Shown here piece by piece: positions 1 through 8,000 of a stretch of DNA of 64,000 nucleotides. The notes beneath the pieces are model-generated. The model saw only the letters and a list, made by a program, of their open reading frames with translations, ran no database searches and was not told where the DNA came from. The stretch's first letter is position 1. Each line of letters begins with the position of its first letter. Location of the stretch: contig JANNPZ010000038.1 of assembly GCA_031400505.1 (NCBI GenBank), forward strand, positions 109,990 to 173,989, read 5' to 3'. A program made the translations under genes and the position numbers. This DNA comes from JAIYDJ01 sp031400505 (lineage in GTDB: Bacteria > Pseudomonadota > Alphaproteobacteria > Rhodobacterales > Rhodobacteraceae).

Positions 1-357
1 ACCCTCTTCAAAGGGCAGTGTTCCGCCCAGCAACCCGTTCAGTCCTTGCGCCAAAAATCCCCCGACTGCGTTCTGCACCGGTCTGATGGCGATGCCATAG
101 ACTGTGTCTGCAAGACTGCTAGCCAGCGCTGTCATTGCGTCCGACAACTTCAACCCGTCGAAGACCACTCCGTCGAAAGCCCTGCGCAGCCCTCCGGAAA
201 ATCCTGCTGACAGCGCGTTTACTTCGCGCCCGGTGAACACGAGGCTGTCTCGCATCCGGGCCAACTCGCCGTCAAATGCCGCCGCCATGTTGGCAGCACC
301 CCCCAGCGTCGCCTCCAGCGCCGCAATCTGGTCCTGCAACTCCTCGATCTCCGCCAT
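1..357 (-). CDS. GTA gp11-like tail tape measure protein, 3' end outside window
   Basis: The first 119 residues are present and the frame stays open to the window edge. The start is read at 357 (MAEIEELQDQ). An N-terminal predicted coiled coil (EIEELQDQIAALEATLG) is followed by a Gly/Ala-rich segment ending in GGFLAQGLNGLLGG, as in the short tape-measure proteins of gene transfer agents and lambdoid tails. Its role would be to set tail length inside the tail tube. It is the last visible gene of the minus-strand GTA cluster, and the gp12-gp15 baseplate genes should follow beyond the left edge. The assignment rests on position (after gp9-gp10-gp10.1) plus composition. Confidence 0.8.
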   Translation of the reverse strand, partial: MAEIEELQDQIAALEATLGGAANMAAAFDGELARMRDSLVFTGREVNALSAGFSGGLRRAFDGVVFDGLKLSDAMTALASSLADTVYGIAIRPVQNAVGGFLAQGLNGLLGGTLPFEEG

Positions 358-550
358 CGTGCCGCCCTTTCGGAATGTCAGGAAACGCCGCTGCCAATTC
401 ATCCAGCCGAGCGCGCGTCAAGGCGGGGGCAGCGTGATCCGCCCCCAGCATGATCTTCAATTCGTTCGGGGTCAGCCGCCAGAAAACCTCTGGAGCCAAT
501 CCCAGCCCTTGCAGTCCGACCCGCATCAGGCCAGGCCAATCCAGGCTCAC
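272..550 (-). CDS. GTA gp10.1-like phage tail assembly chaperone (rcc01693 family)
   Basis: The first ~60 residues (WPGLMRVGLQGLGL, then VFWRLTPNELKIMLG) match the small tail assembly chaperone family found between gp10 and gp11 in Rhodobacterales GTAs. The start overlaps the gp10 stop by 4 bp. From about residue 62 the protein becomes a Gly/Cys-rich tail that lies on top of the gp11 reading frame for 86 bp. Family members as I recall them end near residue 60-65, so the tail is either an overlap artefact or the result of a small frameshift. The N-terminal call is fairly secure; the true 3' end is not. Confidence 0.72.
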   Translation of the reverse strand: MSLDWPGLMRVGLQGLGLAPEVFWRLTPNELKIMLGADHAAPALTRARLDELAAAFPDIPKGRHDGGDRGVAGPDCGAGGDAGGCCQHGGGI

Positions 551-867
551 GGCTGCCCCGGCATCGCAAACGCGCGCGCCAACAGCTCCGCAGCCGCCCG
601 TGCTGCCGCCACGGGCCCTCCGCCGATCTCAACGGTGCGCAAATCGACGGCCGATCCTTGCCAACCACCGCCGCGCAATCCCGCGACGATCAAGGCCAGC
701 ACGTCGCGGGTCGAAAAGCGTTGCCCTTCGAACCGCTCGATCAATTCCATAAGCGTGCCGACCTCCAGCGCCGCTTCCAGTTCGGCCAAGGCCCCCAGCG
801 TCAGCTTGGCGACATGGCGCTTACCGTCCAGCCAGATCGCCACTTCGCCCGCCCAAGGGTTAGCCAT
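547..867 (-). CDS. GTA gp10-like protein (gene transfer agent family, tail chaperone-like)
   Basis: A 106-residue protein beginning MANPWAGEVAIWLDGKRH with the motif LTLGALAELEAALEVG, which is typical of the GTA gp10 / Phage_TAC family that assists tail assembly around the tape measure. The start chosen is ATG at 867. A GTG one codon earlier (870) overlaps the gp9 stop as GTGATG and could also serve. It lies in the canonical order gp9-gp10-gp10.1-gp11 and is probably translationally coupled to gp9. Confidence 0.85.
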   Translation of the reverse strand: MANPWAGEVAIWLDGKRHVAKLTLGALAELEAALEVGTLMELIERFEGQRFSTRDVLALIVAGLRGGGWQGSAVDLRTVEIGGGPVAAARAAAELLARAFAMPGQP

Positions 868-1280
868 CACAGCGCCGTAAAGGTCAGCGCACCCGCCGAA
901 GCCAGCGACATTTCATATGTCGCTTCGCCATTGTGGTTGCCTGCGTATTCCAGACTCGTGATCTGGAAAGCTCCTTCAACAACCCCGAAACTTGGCACAA
1001 TCACCTGAAACTCCGGCATCAGCGCTTCAAAGAAGATCTGTCTCGCACGCTCGTCCGTGTTGGCATCACGAAATACGCCGGACCCTGAAATCGAGGCCGA
1101 TTTGACGCCTGCCCCCGCCAGCAACTCACGCCAGCCGCCGGCGCTGTCGAGGCTGGTAACGTCGACTGTTTCAGCGTTGAAGCTTATCCGCGTAGCCCGA
1201 AGGCCCGCCACCGTTTCAAACGATCCATCGCCGATCATGTCGACTTTGATCAGCAGGTCCTTGCCGTTTTGCACAGCCAT
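867..1280 (-). CDS. GTA gp9-like major tail protein (TP901-1 family)
   Basis: A 137-residue protein starting MAVQNGKDLLIKVDM, with the family features VAGLRATRISFNAETVDVT and GWRELLAGAGVKSASISGSG. It belongs to the TP901-1-type major tail tube family and would polymerise into the tail tube. An upstream extension to 1343 is open, but GGAG sits just upstream of the ATG at 1280 (TTGGAGAACGTAC spacing), so 1280 is chosen. It follows gp8 by 59 bp. High confidence from both sequence and synteny. Confidence 0.9.
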   Translation of the reverse strand: MAVQNGKDLLIKVDMIGDGSFETVAGLRATRISFNAETVDVTSLDSAGGWRELLAGAGVKSASISGSGVFRDANTDERARQIFFEALMPEFQVIVPSFGVVEGAFQITSLEYAGNHNGEATYEMSLASAGALTFTAL

Positions 1281-1339
1281 GTACGTTCTCCAATGTTGTG
1301 AGAAAAGCCGCCGCTCATTCCGAACGCGCAACCAGAAAC

Positions 1340-1738
1340 TCAAATTTCGACGCGTGCCCGAAAGGTCATGTCGATCCTTCGCGCTTCGCCTTCTCCCAGC
1401 CGTCGCGCTCGGGCCTGCAGGAAAGCGATGTAGACCAGCCGTCCGCTCGTCAGTGTCAATCCGGGCTGCAACAGCGCATCCGACACGGCGCCAGCCACTT
1501 CCTTTGCCCTCTTGAAGCCGCTCGCCGTGCTGATCACCGCGATTGAAAGCAGATGATCGGCCCCACTACCGGATTTGTCAGATCGATCATTCACCACCTC
1601 GGGCCCGATCAGGACAAAGGTTTCAGGTGCCGTTCCTGGTGGGATGGCATCCAACACTGCCACCCCGACCAAAGTCGGAAAGCCGGAAAGCCGCCCATAT
1701 ACCGCCGCTTGAAGAGCGGCCGACGCAGCATAGCTCAT
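1340..1738 (-). CDS. GTA gp8-like tail terminator/neck protein (DUF3168)
   Basis: A 132-residue protein with the DUF3168 pattern: ALQAAVYGRLSG near the start, then an alternating beta-rich core ending in MTFRARVEI. DUF3168 proteins cap the tail tube or connect it to the neck. The ATG overlaps the gp7 stop as ATGA, giving tight coupling. Length and position match gp8 of the Rhodobacter GTA. Confidence 0.87.
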   Translation of the reverse strand: MSYAASAALQAAVYGRLSGFPTLVGVAVLDAIPPGTAPETFVLIGPEVVNDRSDKSGSGADHLLSIAVISTASGFKRAKEVAGAVSDALLQPGLTLTSGRLVYIAFLQARARRLGEGEARRIDMTFRARVEI

Positions 1739-2070
1739 ACGGGTCGCTCCTCTTTTGCAAAGCAGGTCAGGAATGCCCCTGACAGGTCTCGTTCGGTAAC
1801 TGCAAGAATGACAAACACCCTTGATCCATCCCGAAACCGTTGCTCCGGCTTTGGGCGCTGCAATGATCCAGCCGCAGCCCCGCGAACCGTGATCCGGAAT
1901 CCGATCGAGGCGAAGCGCACTTCCTCACCATCAACTTCTCGTCCTGATGACGGTTTCACTTCGCCCCAGATTGTGCCCAACGGCACCCAAGACACTGAAA
2001 TGCCGCCCGATCCGTCCGGAACTTCGACTGGATCTTCCAACTGCAAAGGCCGGTTCAGCATCACGCTCAT
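1735..2070 (-). CDS. GTA gp7-like head-tail adaptor/closure protein
   Basis: A 111-residue protein starting MSVMLNRPLQLEDPVEV, with GTIWGEVKPSSGREVDGEE and FRITVRGA, the pattern of small phage head-tail adaptors (head closure, SPP1 gp16-like). The start at 2070 is preferred because its ATG overlaps the gp6 stop as ATGA; an upstream in-frame start at 2106 would intrude 40 bp into gp6. It lies between gp6 and gp8 as in known GTAs. Confidence 0.86.
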   Translation of the reverse strand: MSVMLNRPLQLEDPVEVPDGSGGISVSWVPLGTIWGEVKPSSGREVDGEEVRFASIGFRITVRGAAAGSLQRPKPEQRFRDGSRVFVILAVTERDLSGAFLTCFAKEERPV

Positions 2071-2663
2071 GCTGCCCCTCCTCCCAAGACCCGAACATTG
2101 CGCCAACGCTCAATCAAAACCTGAACGGCATGGGGTAGCCCAGAAACCGTCCTAACCTCATGTCGCCGCTCGTAGTACTCTGCCGCGAGCATCAAAGTCG
2201 CAAGCGCCAGATCTGCCGGAACGGTCGCCCATGTCGCTCCGAACCCCGCGTCGAATACAACCTCGGCCTTGCCATCCGTAGGGACCGCGGGCAACAGGAC
2301 GCCTGCAGCCGCCAGCCTTGGGCGATGGGTATCGGGTACCAGCCGATATTGGACCGGGTCGAGCAATGTCACGACGGATGCAGAATCTACCAGGCTGACT
2401 GAAACCACTCCGGTAACCGGAGCCACGGGCAATGCTTGCCCGGCAAGATCGCGCCACTCTTCAAGTACCCACAAATAACGCCGCGCAAGCAAGACCTTGC
2501 CGGTTCTCCCTTCAATCGCGGCCATTGCGGCCCGCAGATAGCTCTCGATCAGGGTATCTTGCATCCCGTCATCGGAAAACCCGGTGCCAAGCCGCAGATG
2601 GTCTTTCAAACCCTGAACTGGCAAAGCTCCAAGAGGCACGCCTGTTTGTTCGATCAACATCAT
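2067..2663 (-). CDS. GTA gp6-like head-tail connector protein
   Basis: A 198-residue protein starting MMLIEQTGVPLGALPVQGLK. The segment LKDHLRLGTGF then YLRAAMAAIEGRTGKVLLAR is typical of the gp6-like head-tail connector fold. The start at 2663 has GGAG about 7 nt upstream; an alternative ATG at 2681 lacks a good ribosome-binding site. It forms the ring under the portal. It is separated from the capsid gene by a 157-bp stretch (2664-2820) in which I see no further gene. Confidence 0.88.
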   Translation of the reverse strand: MMLIEQTGVPLGALPVQGLKDHLRLGTGFSDDGMQDTLIESYLRAAMAAIEGRTGKVLLARRYLWVLEEWRDLAGQALPVAPVTGVVSVSLVDSASVVTLLDPVQYRLVPDTHRPRLAAAGVLLPAVPTDGKAEVVFDAGFGATWATVPADLALATLMLAAEYYERRHEVRTVSGLPHAVQVLIERWRNVRVLGGGAA

Positions 2664-2820
2664 GTCAGCACTCCAACCCATGCTAGAACCCCATGTTCGT
2701 TAGAAAAATGGACGCGCGCCCCGCACCTCTCGGACGAAGGGGGGAGCTGCTAGACGGCGCGGGAAATCGGCGCGCGCCCATAGCCCGACCCCTAACGGGA
2801 CCGAGCGTTCACGCGATCAT

Positions 2821-4017
2821 TCAAGACAGCGCGAATTTCAGCAGCTTGATCGCTGCAAAGTCAGAGACGTCCCCGCCCACCCGTTTGGTTGCATAAAACA
2901 GGACATGCGGTTTGGCACTGAACGGGTCGCGCAGCACACGCAGGTCGGGTCGTTCCGCAACGGTGTAGCCTGCATTGAAATCACCAAACGCAATCGCATA
3001 TGCGTTTGCGGCAATGTCGGGCATGTCTTCGCAGATCAGCACCGGATAGCCCATGAGGCGCGAAGGCTCGGCCATGGCGAGACCGTCGGACCACAAGAAG
3101 CGGCCATCTGCGTCCTTCATTTTGCGCACGGCACCAGCAGTCCGCGAGTTCATTACGAATGTTGCATTGGCGCGGTAATCTGCCCCAAGGGAATAGACCA
3201 GTGTCACGATGGAATCGACCGCGTTTGTGGTCGGAAAGTCAGCCGCAGCGCCTGACGGCACGTAGCCCAGGCTGCCCCAGGTCCATGACGCATTTGCCAC
3301 TTTAGGTGGCAAAAGGAAGCCCTTCGGCTTGTCGATACCGTCACCGCTCACAAAGGCCGACGACTCTGCCCGGATAAAGCGCGTTGCGATCTTGCCGGCC
3401 AACCAACCCTCGACGTCAAAGGCGCTGTCGTCCAGCAAGCGCTGGCTCGCCTTGGGCATTGCCGACAATTCGTGCAGCCGGATCGAGATGCGCTCGATGA
3501 TCGGAGTGGCGGTTTCGGTCACTGTCGCAGTTTCGCTGGCCCAGCCCGATCCCACTTCGGAACGATCAATCAGCACGTCAAACGACACCGCATCCACGTT
3601 GACCACATTGGCCACAGAACGGATCGACGATGTCGAAACCAGCAAGCTGCGGATGCGGTCCGCCGTTTGCGGATCGACAAGATAGCCACCATCTGCAGCC
3701 ACCGCTGTGGACATGGCCTTGCCCTCAAGCACCAGCCCGCGCAGGCCATCGTCGTCGCCCGACCGCAGATAGGCGTCGAATGCCTTCTTGTGCGGGACTT
3801 CGACTTCGGCATGTGCCGAAAGCGCGGGGCGTCCATAAGTCATCGTTTTGCGATCCAGCATGGTAAGTCGCTCTTCCTGTTGTTGCAATGAAGTTCTCAC
3901 ATCGTCCTGAAAGCCCTTGAAAGCATTCAGAAAATCCGTCATGGCGGATTTCACTTCCGCACCCGGATGCAAGGGTCCGGGCAAACCTGCCCCGGCCCCA
4001 GAGTCTCTCTCGGTCAT
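2821..4017 (-). CDS. GTA gp5-like major capsid protein (HK97 fold)
   Basis: A 398-residue HK97-family capsid protein. The N-terminal ~90 residues are the predicted scaffolding delta domain (FLNAFKGFQDDVRTSLQQQ), removed by the gp4 protease. The mature part has AAYGGYLVD-like VAADGGYLVDPQTADRI, then VSGDGIDKPKGFLL and FVMNSRTAGAVRKMKDADG, which are standard capsid landmarks. GAGGA lies 7 nt before the ATG at 4017. It forms the GTA head shell. Very secure assignment. Confidence 0.95.
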   Translation of the reverse strand: MTERDSGAGAGLPGPLHPGAEVKSAMTDFLNAFKGFQDDVRTSLQQQEERLTMLDRKTMTYGRPALSAHAEVEVPHKKAFDAYLRSGDDDGLRGLVLEGKAMSTAVAADGGYLVDPQTADRIRSLLVSTSSIRSVANVVNVDAVSFDVLIDRSEVGSGWASETATVTETATPIIERISIRLHELSAMPKASQRLLDDSAFDVEGWLAGKIATRFIRAESSAFVSGDGIDKPKGFLLPPKVANASWTWGSLGYVPSGAAADFPTTNAVDSIVTLVYSLGADYRANATFVMNSRTAGAVRKMKDADGRFLWSDGLAMAEPSRLMGYPVLICEDMPDIAANAYAIAFGDFNAGYTVAERPDLRVLRDPFSAKPHVLFYATKRVGGDVSDFAAIKLLKFALS

Positions 4018-4051
4018 GTCTTACGTCCTCAGGTTGGTCGTGAAAGGCCGC

Positions 4052-4612
4052 CTACCGCCCGGCCACCAGCAAAGCGGCATCCCGCAGAACCGCCGCCACA
4101 TCGCGCCATGCATCCGGCGAGGGGTCATCGCCCTTGGCCTGCACCCGCGCCTCTTGAAGCATCGGAAAGGTCACCAACGACACCTCCCAAAGCTCCAGCT
4201 CTGCCAAGCGGCGTTGCCCCTTGCCATCGCGTTCCGCCCGAACGGTCCGATACCCGATCGACAGTCCGTCAATCGCCCCCGCCGTCAACAAGGCCGCGGC
4301 CTCGCGCCCTTTTTCAACCTCGGTCAGGATGCGCCCCTTTACCCAAAGGCCCGTGGCATCCTCGCGCACCTCGTCCCAAACGCCGATTGGCTGCGCCGGA
4401 TCATGCTGCCACAGCATCTTGACGCGTGCGCCCTTGGCCCCCAGACGGGCCAGCGACCCTTGATAGGCCCCAGGTTCCACGACGTCGCCACCCTGATCGC
4501 GCTTGCCAAACAAGCTCGCATATCCCTCAACCAAGCAACCATCGGTCACAACCAATGCCGTCTCCGCCCGCGAGAACTTGCGTTCCGGCGCGCCCCAATC
4601 CGCATATCTCAT
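4052..4612 (-). CDS. GTA gp4-like prohead protease (HK97 family)
   Basis: A 186-residue prohead serine protease (peptidase U35 family) starting MRYADWGAPERKF. The core GYASLFGKRDQGGDVVEPGAY, the catalytic-His region MLWQHDPAQPIGVW and the Ser region DGLSIGYRT are all visible. It would cleave the capsid delta domain during head maturation. The start at 4612 has GAGGTG 6 nt upstream; the longer frame to 4762 overlaps gp3.5 and has no family similarity. Confidence 0.92.
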   Translation of the reverse strand: MRYADWGAPERKFSRAETALVVTDGCLVEGYASLFGKRDQGGDVVEPGAYQGSLARLGAKGARVKMLWQHDPAQPIGVWDEVREDATGLWVKGRILTEVEKGREAAALLTAGAIDGLSIGYRTVRAERDGKGQRRLAELELWEVSLVTFPMLQEARVQAKGDDPSPDAWRDVAAVLRDAALLVAGR

Positions 4613-4617
4613 CGTTT

Positions 4618-4860
4618 TCACCTCATCGCCGCCGTGATCAGTGCTTCTGCCCCTTGCGTCAGCAAAAACACTGCAACCCCGCACACTCCGACCCAGATGC
4701 GTTTTTCCATCCGCTCCAAACCGGCATCGATCAGCCCCAATCGAAATTCCAACGCGGCCCAACGCTCCTGGGCCACCCTTTCGTTCGCCTCGATCTTGGC
4801 CGAAGCGACGTCGAAACTGTCGTAGAGAAATCGCGATCCACTTTCAGCCCGCTCAGTCAT
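4618..4860 (-). CDS. GTA head formation protein, gp3.5-like (RCAP_rcc01685 family)
   Basis: An 80-residue protein starting MTERAESGSRFLYDSFD. It has a helical, charged N-terminal part (IEANERVAQERWAALEFRL) and one C-terminal hydrophobic segment (IWVGVCGVAVFLLTQGA), the architecture of the small GTA protein between portal and protease. The ATG at 4860 overlaps the portal stop by 8 bp, which fixes the start. Its exact role is not known to me beyond involvement in head formation. Confidence 0.83.
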   Translation of the reverse strand: MTERAESGSRFLYDSFDVASAKIEANERVAQERWAALEFRLGLIDAGLERMEKRIWVGVCGVAVFLLTQGAEALITAAMR

Positions 4861-6037
4861 CGCCGCCCAGCGCCGGCAAGCCCAGAATGGCGCGCTTTTC
4901 TGCCGATGACAGAAATTCCGCAGCACCGACACGTGCCCATTGTTGATCGCGTTCCGCTGCCAGCGCTGGTATCTGGTCCAGGTCGGGCTTCAACTCGACC
5001 GCTTCGCCAGTAAATCCTGACAGCCAGTGCGATATTGCCGCCGTCACCCTTGCTGCCAACGGCAGCACCGTTAGCCGGTAGAACGCGCGGTTGGCTTCCT
5101 GATAGTTGGCATAGGTGGCGTCGCCCGGAATCCCCATCAGCATCGGCGGAACACCAAAAGCGATGGCAATCTCGCGCGCCGCCGCTTCCTTGGTTTTCTG
5201 GAACTCCATGTCGCTGGGCGAAAAGCCCATCGGTTTCCAGTCCAGCCCCCCTTCCAGCAACATCGGACGTCCGGCATTTCGTGCGCCCTGATGGTGCATC
5301 TCCATCTCGTTCACCAACCGGTCGTACTGCTCTCCAGACAGCGTACCCTGGCCATCAATCCCTTTGTAAACCATTGCCCCAGATGGCCGGGCAGCGTTGT
5401 CAAGCAACGCCTTTGACCAAGAACTGGCTGATGTATGCACATCAATCGCCACAGCCGCCGCCTGCAACGGCGAAAAGCCATAGTGGTCGTCCTGTGGATG
5501 AAAGCTTTTGATATGGCACACCGGCTGGCTTTCCGGGCTCATCGGAAATCGATGCACCCGTCCGCCAACTGTGTAGTCATAAGCCACGGGCCAACCATCC
5601 GCCCCCGGCACCAGGCTCATGCGATCTGACCGCAAGACGTGCAACTCGCCCGGTAGCGTCCCCCCCCCCGGAACCGCCTCGACATAGGCATTCCCCGACA
5701 ACATTAGATAGCCGTAGATCGCCTCGAACAACTCCGCACGGCCTTGCGCCCCATTTGGCCGCCGCACCAGATCCATGACCGGATGCTGCTCATAGCGTCG
5801 TTCGTGGTCCTGACAGATCAATGGCAAGGCCGCCGCCGCCTCTGACACGAGCTTGACGCAGCGAAAACCGATCGGATTGCCCAGAAATCCGGTCTTGCCC
5901 AAACTGACCGTGTCACGCGGACTCCACGCCGTTCGCCCAGAATTGCCCCAGGCCACAACCCGTCCGGTCGCCGAGGCCTTCTTCTCGGGCACCACGTCCG
6001 CCGCAGCGGCACCCTTGCGCAGAAAATCGAACACCAT
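4853..6037 (-). CDS. GTA gp3-like portal protein (HK97 family)
   Basis: A 394-residue portal protein starting MVFDFLRKGAAAAD. Portal-family landmarks are visible: FRCVKLVSEAAAALPL, YLMLSGNAYVE, FSPLQAAAVAIDVH, and FGVPPMLMGIPGDATYANYQEANRAFY. It forms the dodecameric DNA entry vertex. A GGGGAG ribosome-binding site precedes the ATG at 6037; an open extension to 6103 has no family similarity. The gene is preceded by a 144-bp non-coding stretch (6038-6181), in which I see nothing notable. Confidence 0.94.
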   Translation of the reverse strand: MVFDFLRKGAAAADVVPEKKASATGRVVAWGNSGRTAWSPRDTVSLGKTGFLGNPIGFRCVKLVSEAAAALPLICQDHERRYEQHPVMDLVRRPNGAQGRAELFEAIYGYLMLSGNAYVEAVPGGGTLPGELHVLRSDRMSLVPGADGWPVAYDYTVGGRVHRFPMSPESQPVCHIKSFHPQDDHYGFSPLQAAAVAIDVHTSASSWSKALLDNAARPSGAMVYKGIDGQGTLSGEQYDRLVNEMEMHHQGARNAGRPMLLEGGLDWKPMGFSPSDMEFQKTKEAAAREIAIAFGVPPMLMGIPGDATYANYQEANRAFYRLTVLPLAARVTAAISHWLSGFTGEAVELKPDLDQIPALAAERDQQWARVGAAEFLSSAEKRAILGLPALGGDD

Positions 6038-6181
6038 GCCGCCAAACTCCCCGATCTGCAGGCAAAAGCCTACTGCGCCCCGACCCCATCGGATCACGGC
6101 CATCCCAAACCCCCGAAAGGGCCATCATCTGTTCATAAATACCTTCGCCAGAGGCTCCTACCTCTCAGCACCGCTGCCGTC

Positions 6182-7597
6182 TCACAGCCGGCGAACTTGC
6201 GGTCTCCGAAAACTCTCCGACGGCTCGACGATCAACTCGGTCAAGGCCCAGACCAGTGCATCCAGCCGGTCCGGGCTTCCCTTTCCGTGATATCCAGTCA
6301 CCGTCATCTGGCACATTTGCTCTTCCAGCCGTCCCAAACCCCGCAAGTGCGACACCCGCCCCTGCTCATAAAGCGCCGCCACAGGCTCTGCGCGCAGCAT
6401 CTTGCCCCGCGTCGCGCGCACTTGCCGGATGGCGACCAGGGGGTCGATCCCCCGGATCACCGACTGCACCATGTCGCCGCCTTGGTTTACCTCGACCACC
6501 AAACGGTCCGCCCCGTGCCGCTCCATCGCGGCCAGTGCCGCCCGCGCCCATTCGTCCGGGCTGGCACCTTGAACGCTTGCATCCTCCAGAACCACCGCAC
6601 GCCAGTTCTGCGGCGCGCCTTCCGTCACCGCCCCCACCACGACGATCCCGCATTCATCCGACCCCTTGTGCGCTGTGACAGGCGGGTCAATGGCAACCAC
6701 CACCCGCGCCAATGCGGGCGCGGCATCGAGCCTGCCCCGCTCCAGCATCTCGGAATTCCACAGGGCACCGTCGATGTCGTCCAGCAAAAGCCCCTGCAAC
6801 TCCTGCTGGCCCAACCGCGTCCCGGCATAGCGCGCCTGCACCTCTTCCAGGAAAGACGCTGCCAAGTAGGCCCGGTTGGCATCGGTCGGGGCATGGGTGA
6901 TCACAGTGGACGGGTTCTTCATGATCCGCTTCAAAACCGCCACATTCTGCGGCGTGGTCGTGACCACCTGGCGCGGATGGCCGCCAAGCCGCAGTGCAAA
7001 CTGCAACATGTCCCAAGTTTCCTCGGCCTTCGGCCATTTCGCCAACTCGTCAACCCAGGCCGCATCGAACTGCGGACCGCGCAGACTGTCCGGGTCAAAC
7101 GCCGAAAACACCTGCGCCACCGCCCCATTCGGCCAGACCAACCGCTTGCGAGTAGCCTCCCAGACCGGGCGACGGTCGGGTGGCGAACAAGCCATGATCC
7201 CGCTGTCGCCAAACACCATGATCTCGCGTGCCTGATCAACGGTCTCGGCCACCAGCGCCACTCGCATTGACCGCCCCGCGTCTACCGGCCTTGCGCCCTC
7301 GACCTCGGCACGTACCCATTCCGCACCGGCACGGGTCTTGCCCGCCCCGCGTCCGCCCATGATCACCCAGGTTTTCCAGGCCCCCTCGGGGGGCAACTGA
7401 TGTGGCAATGCCCAGAACTCGAACAGCCAAGGCAGCGCCAGCAAGGCGTTGTCGCTCAGGCCGCCCAGAAACTCGTCAACCTGCGCCTGCGTCGCGGAGG
7501 CAAGCCAGCCTGCGCCCGATTTCATCCCGCGCGGCGTCCATGTCGAGGCAGCCGGTTCCGACATCCCCTGTGACCTGCTTGCGGAGTTTTTCGACAC
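6182..7597 (-). CDS. GTA gp2-like terminase large subunit
   Basis: Up to 471 residues. A Walker A motif (MGGRGAGKT) lies near residue 80, a Walker B-like segment (AAWVDELAKW) near 180, and the C-terminal nuclease begins at VVAIDPPV near 300 with further acidic positions (VEVNQGGD, DRLDALVWA). It packages host DNA into GTA heads. The start is uncertain: GTG at 7597 has GGAGGA upstream, while ATG at 7564 gives 460 residues. Both overlap the gp1 coding region by roughly 90-120 bp. Confidence 0.94.
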   Translation of the reverse strand: MSKNSASRSQGMSEPAASTWTPRGMKSGAGWLASATQAQVDEFLGGLSDNALLALPWLFEFWALPHQLPPEGAWKTWVIMGGRGAGKTRAGAEWVRAEVEGARPVDAGRSMRVALVAETVDQAREIMVFGDSGIMACSPPDRRPVWEATRKRLVWPNGAVAQVFSAFDPDSLRGPQFDAAWVDELAKWPKAEETWDMLQFALRLGGHPRQVVTTTPQNVAVLKRIMKNPSTVITHAPTDANRAYLAASFLEEVQARYAGTRLGQQELQGLLLDDIDGALWNSEMLERGRLDAAPALARVVVAIDPPVTAHKGSDECGIVVVGAVTEGAPQNWRAVVLEDASVQGASPDEWARAALAAMERHGADRLVVEVNQGGDMVQSVIRGIDPLVAIRQVRATRGKMLRAEPVAALYEQGRVSHLRGLGRLEEQMCQMTVTGYHGKGSPDRLDALVWALTELIVEPSESFRRPQVRRL

Positions 7598-7796
7598 GGT
7601 TCCGTTCCTCCATCAAGGCATGGAAAGCCTGTTTCAGGTCGCGTACGGCTGTCATGGCCGCTTTGGCATCACCAAGATTGCCTTGCCGAACCGCGGCGAT
7701 CGCCGCGGCAAGGTCTTCCACTGCATCCTTCAAATAGGTTTCTGTCGCCGCCAGCAGCACCGGGGCTTCGTCTCCTGCCGAAAACTTGATGCTCAT
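7476..7796 (-). CDS. GTA gp1-like small terminase
   Basis: A 106-residue, mostly helical protein (DAVEDLAAAIAAVRQGNLGDAKAAM, then a predicted coiled coil HALMEERNRVEKLRKQ). It is the first gene of the cluster, in the position of Rhodobacter gp1, which has been identified as the GTA small terminase. It would form a ring that recruits DNA to gp2. Its 3' end overlaps gp2. A candidate promoter lies about 100 bp upstream. Confidence 0.82.
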   Translation of the reverse strand: MSIKFSAGDEAPVLLAATETYLKDAVEDLAAAIAAVRQGNLGDAKAAMTAVRDLKQAFHALMEERNRVEKLRKQVTGDVGTGCLDMDAARDEIGRRLACLRDAGAG

Positions 7797-7896
7797 TCTT
7801 GCTCAACCCGCCTCTCATGCCCTCCGCACGAGAGAAACAGAAAAGCGGCGCCGGGTTGTCCCGTGCCGCTTGCCCACCTCTTCTAGCATGTCACAA

Positions 7897-7925
7897 GTGA
7901 TACTTTGGACCGGGCGCAATGTCAA
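7897..7925 (-). promoter_or_regulatory. Candidate sigma-70 promoter of the GTA cluster
   Basis: Read on the minus strand, TTGACA (7925-7920) is followed by 17 bp and TATCAC (7902-7897). This places transcription start roughly 95 nt before the gp1 start codon in the only sizeable gap (7797-8000) between gp1 and mltG. A small inverted repeat TCAC-AA-GTGA overlaps the -10 element. This is a sequence match only; GTA promoters are known to need extra activators. Confidence 0.55.
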
Positions 7926-8000
7926 ACAAAAAACGTTCCGTATCAAAGCCTTGCGGCGCGCGGCGTTAAGGGCTTGTTAACCCGCCCCAACTCCTGCGCC

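Noticed and set aside
1..7925. Classification as an ordinary active prophage
   Set aside because: No integrase, repressor, replication genes or attachment sites are seen on the visible side, and the gene order matches Rhodobacterales GTAs directly next to housekeeping genes. The left part is outside the window, so this is not absolute.
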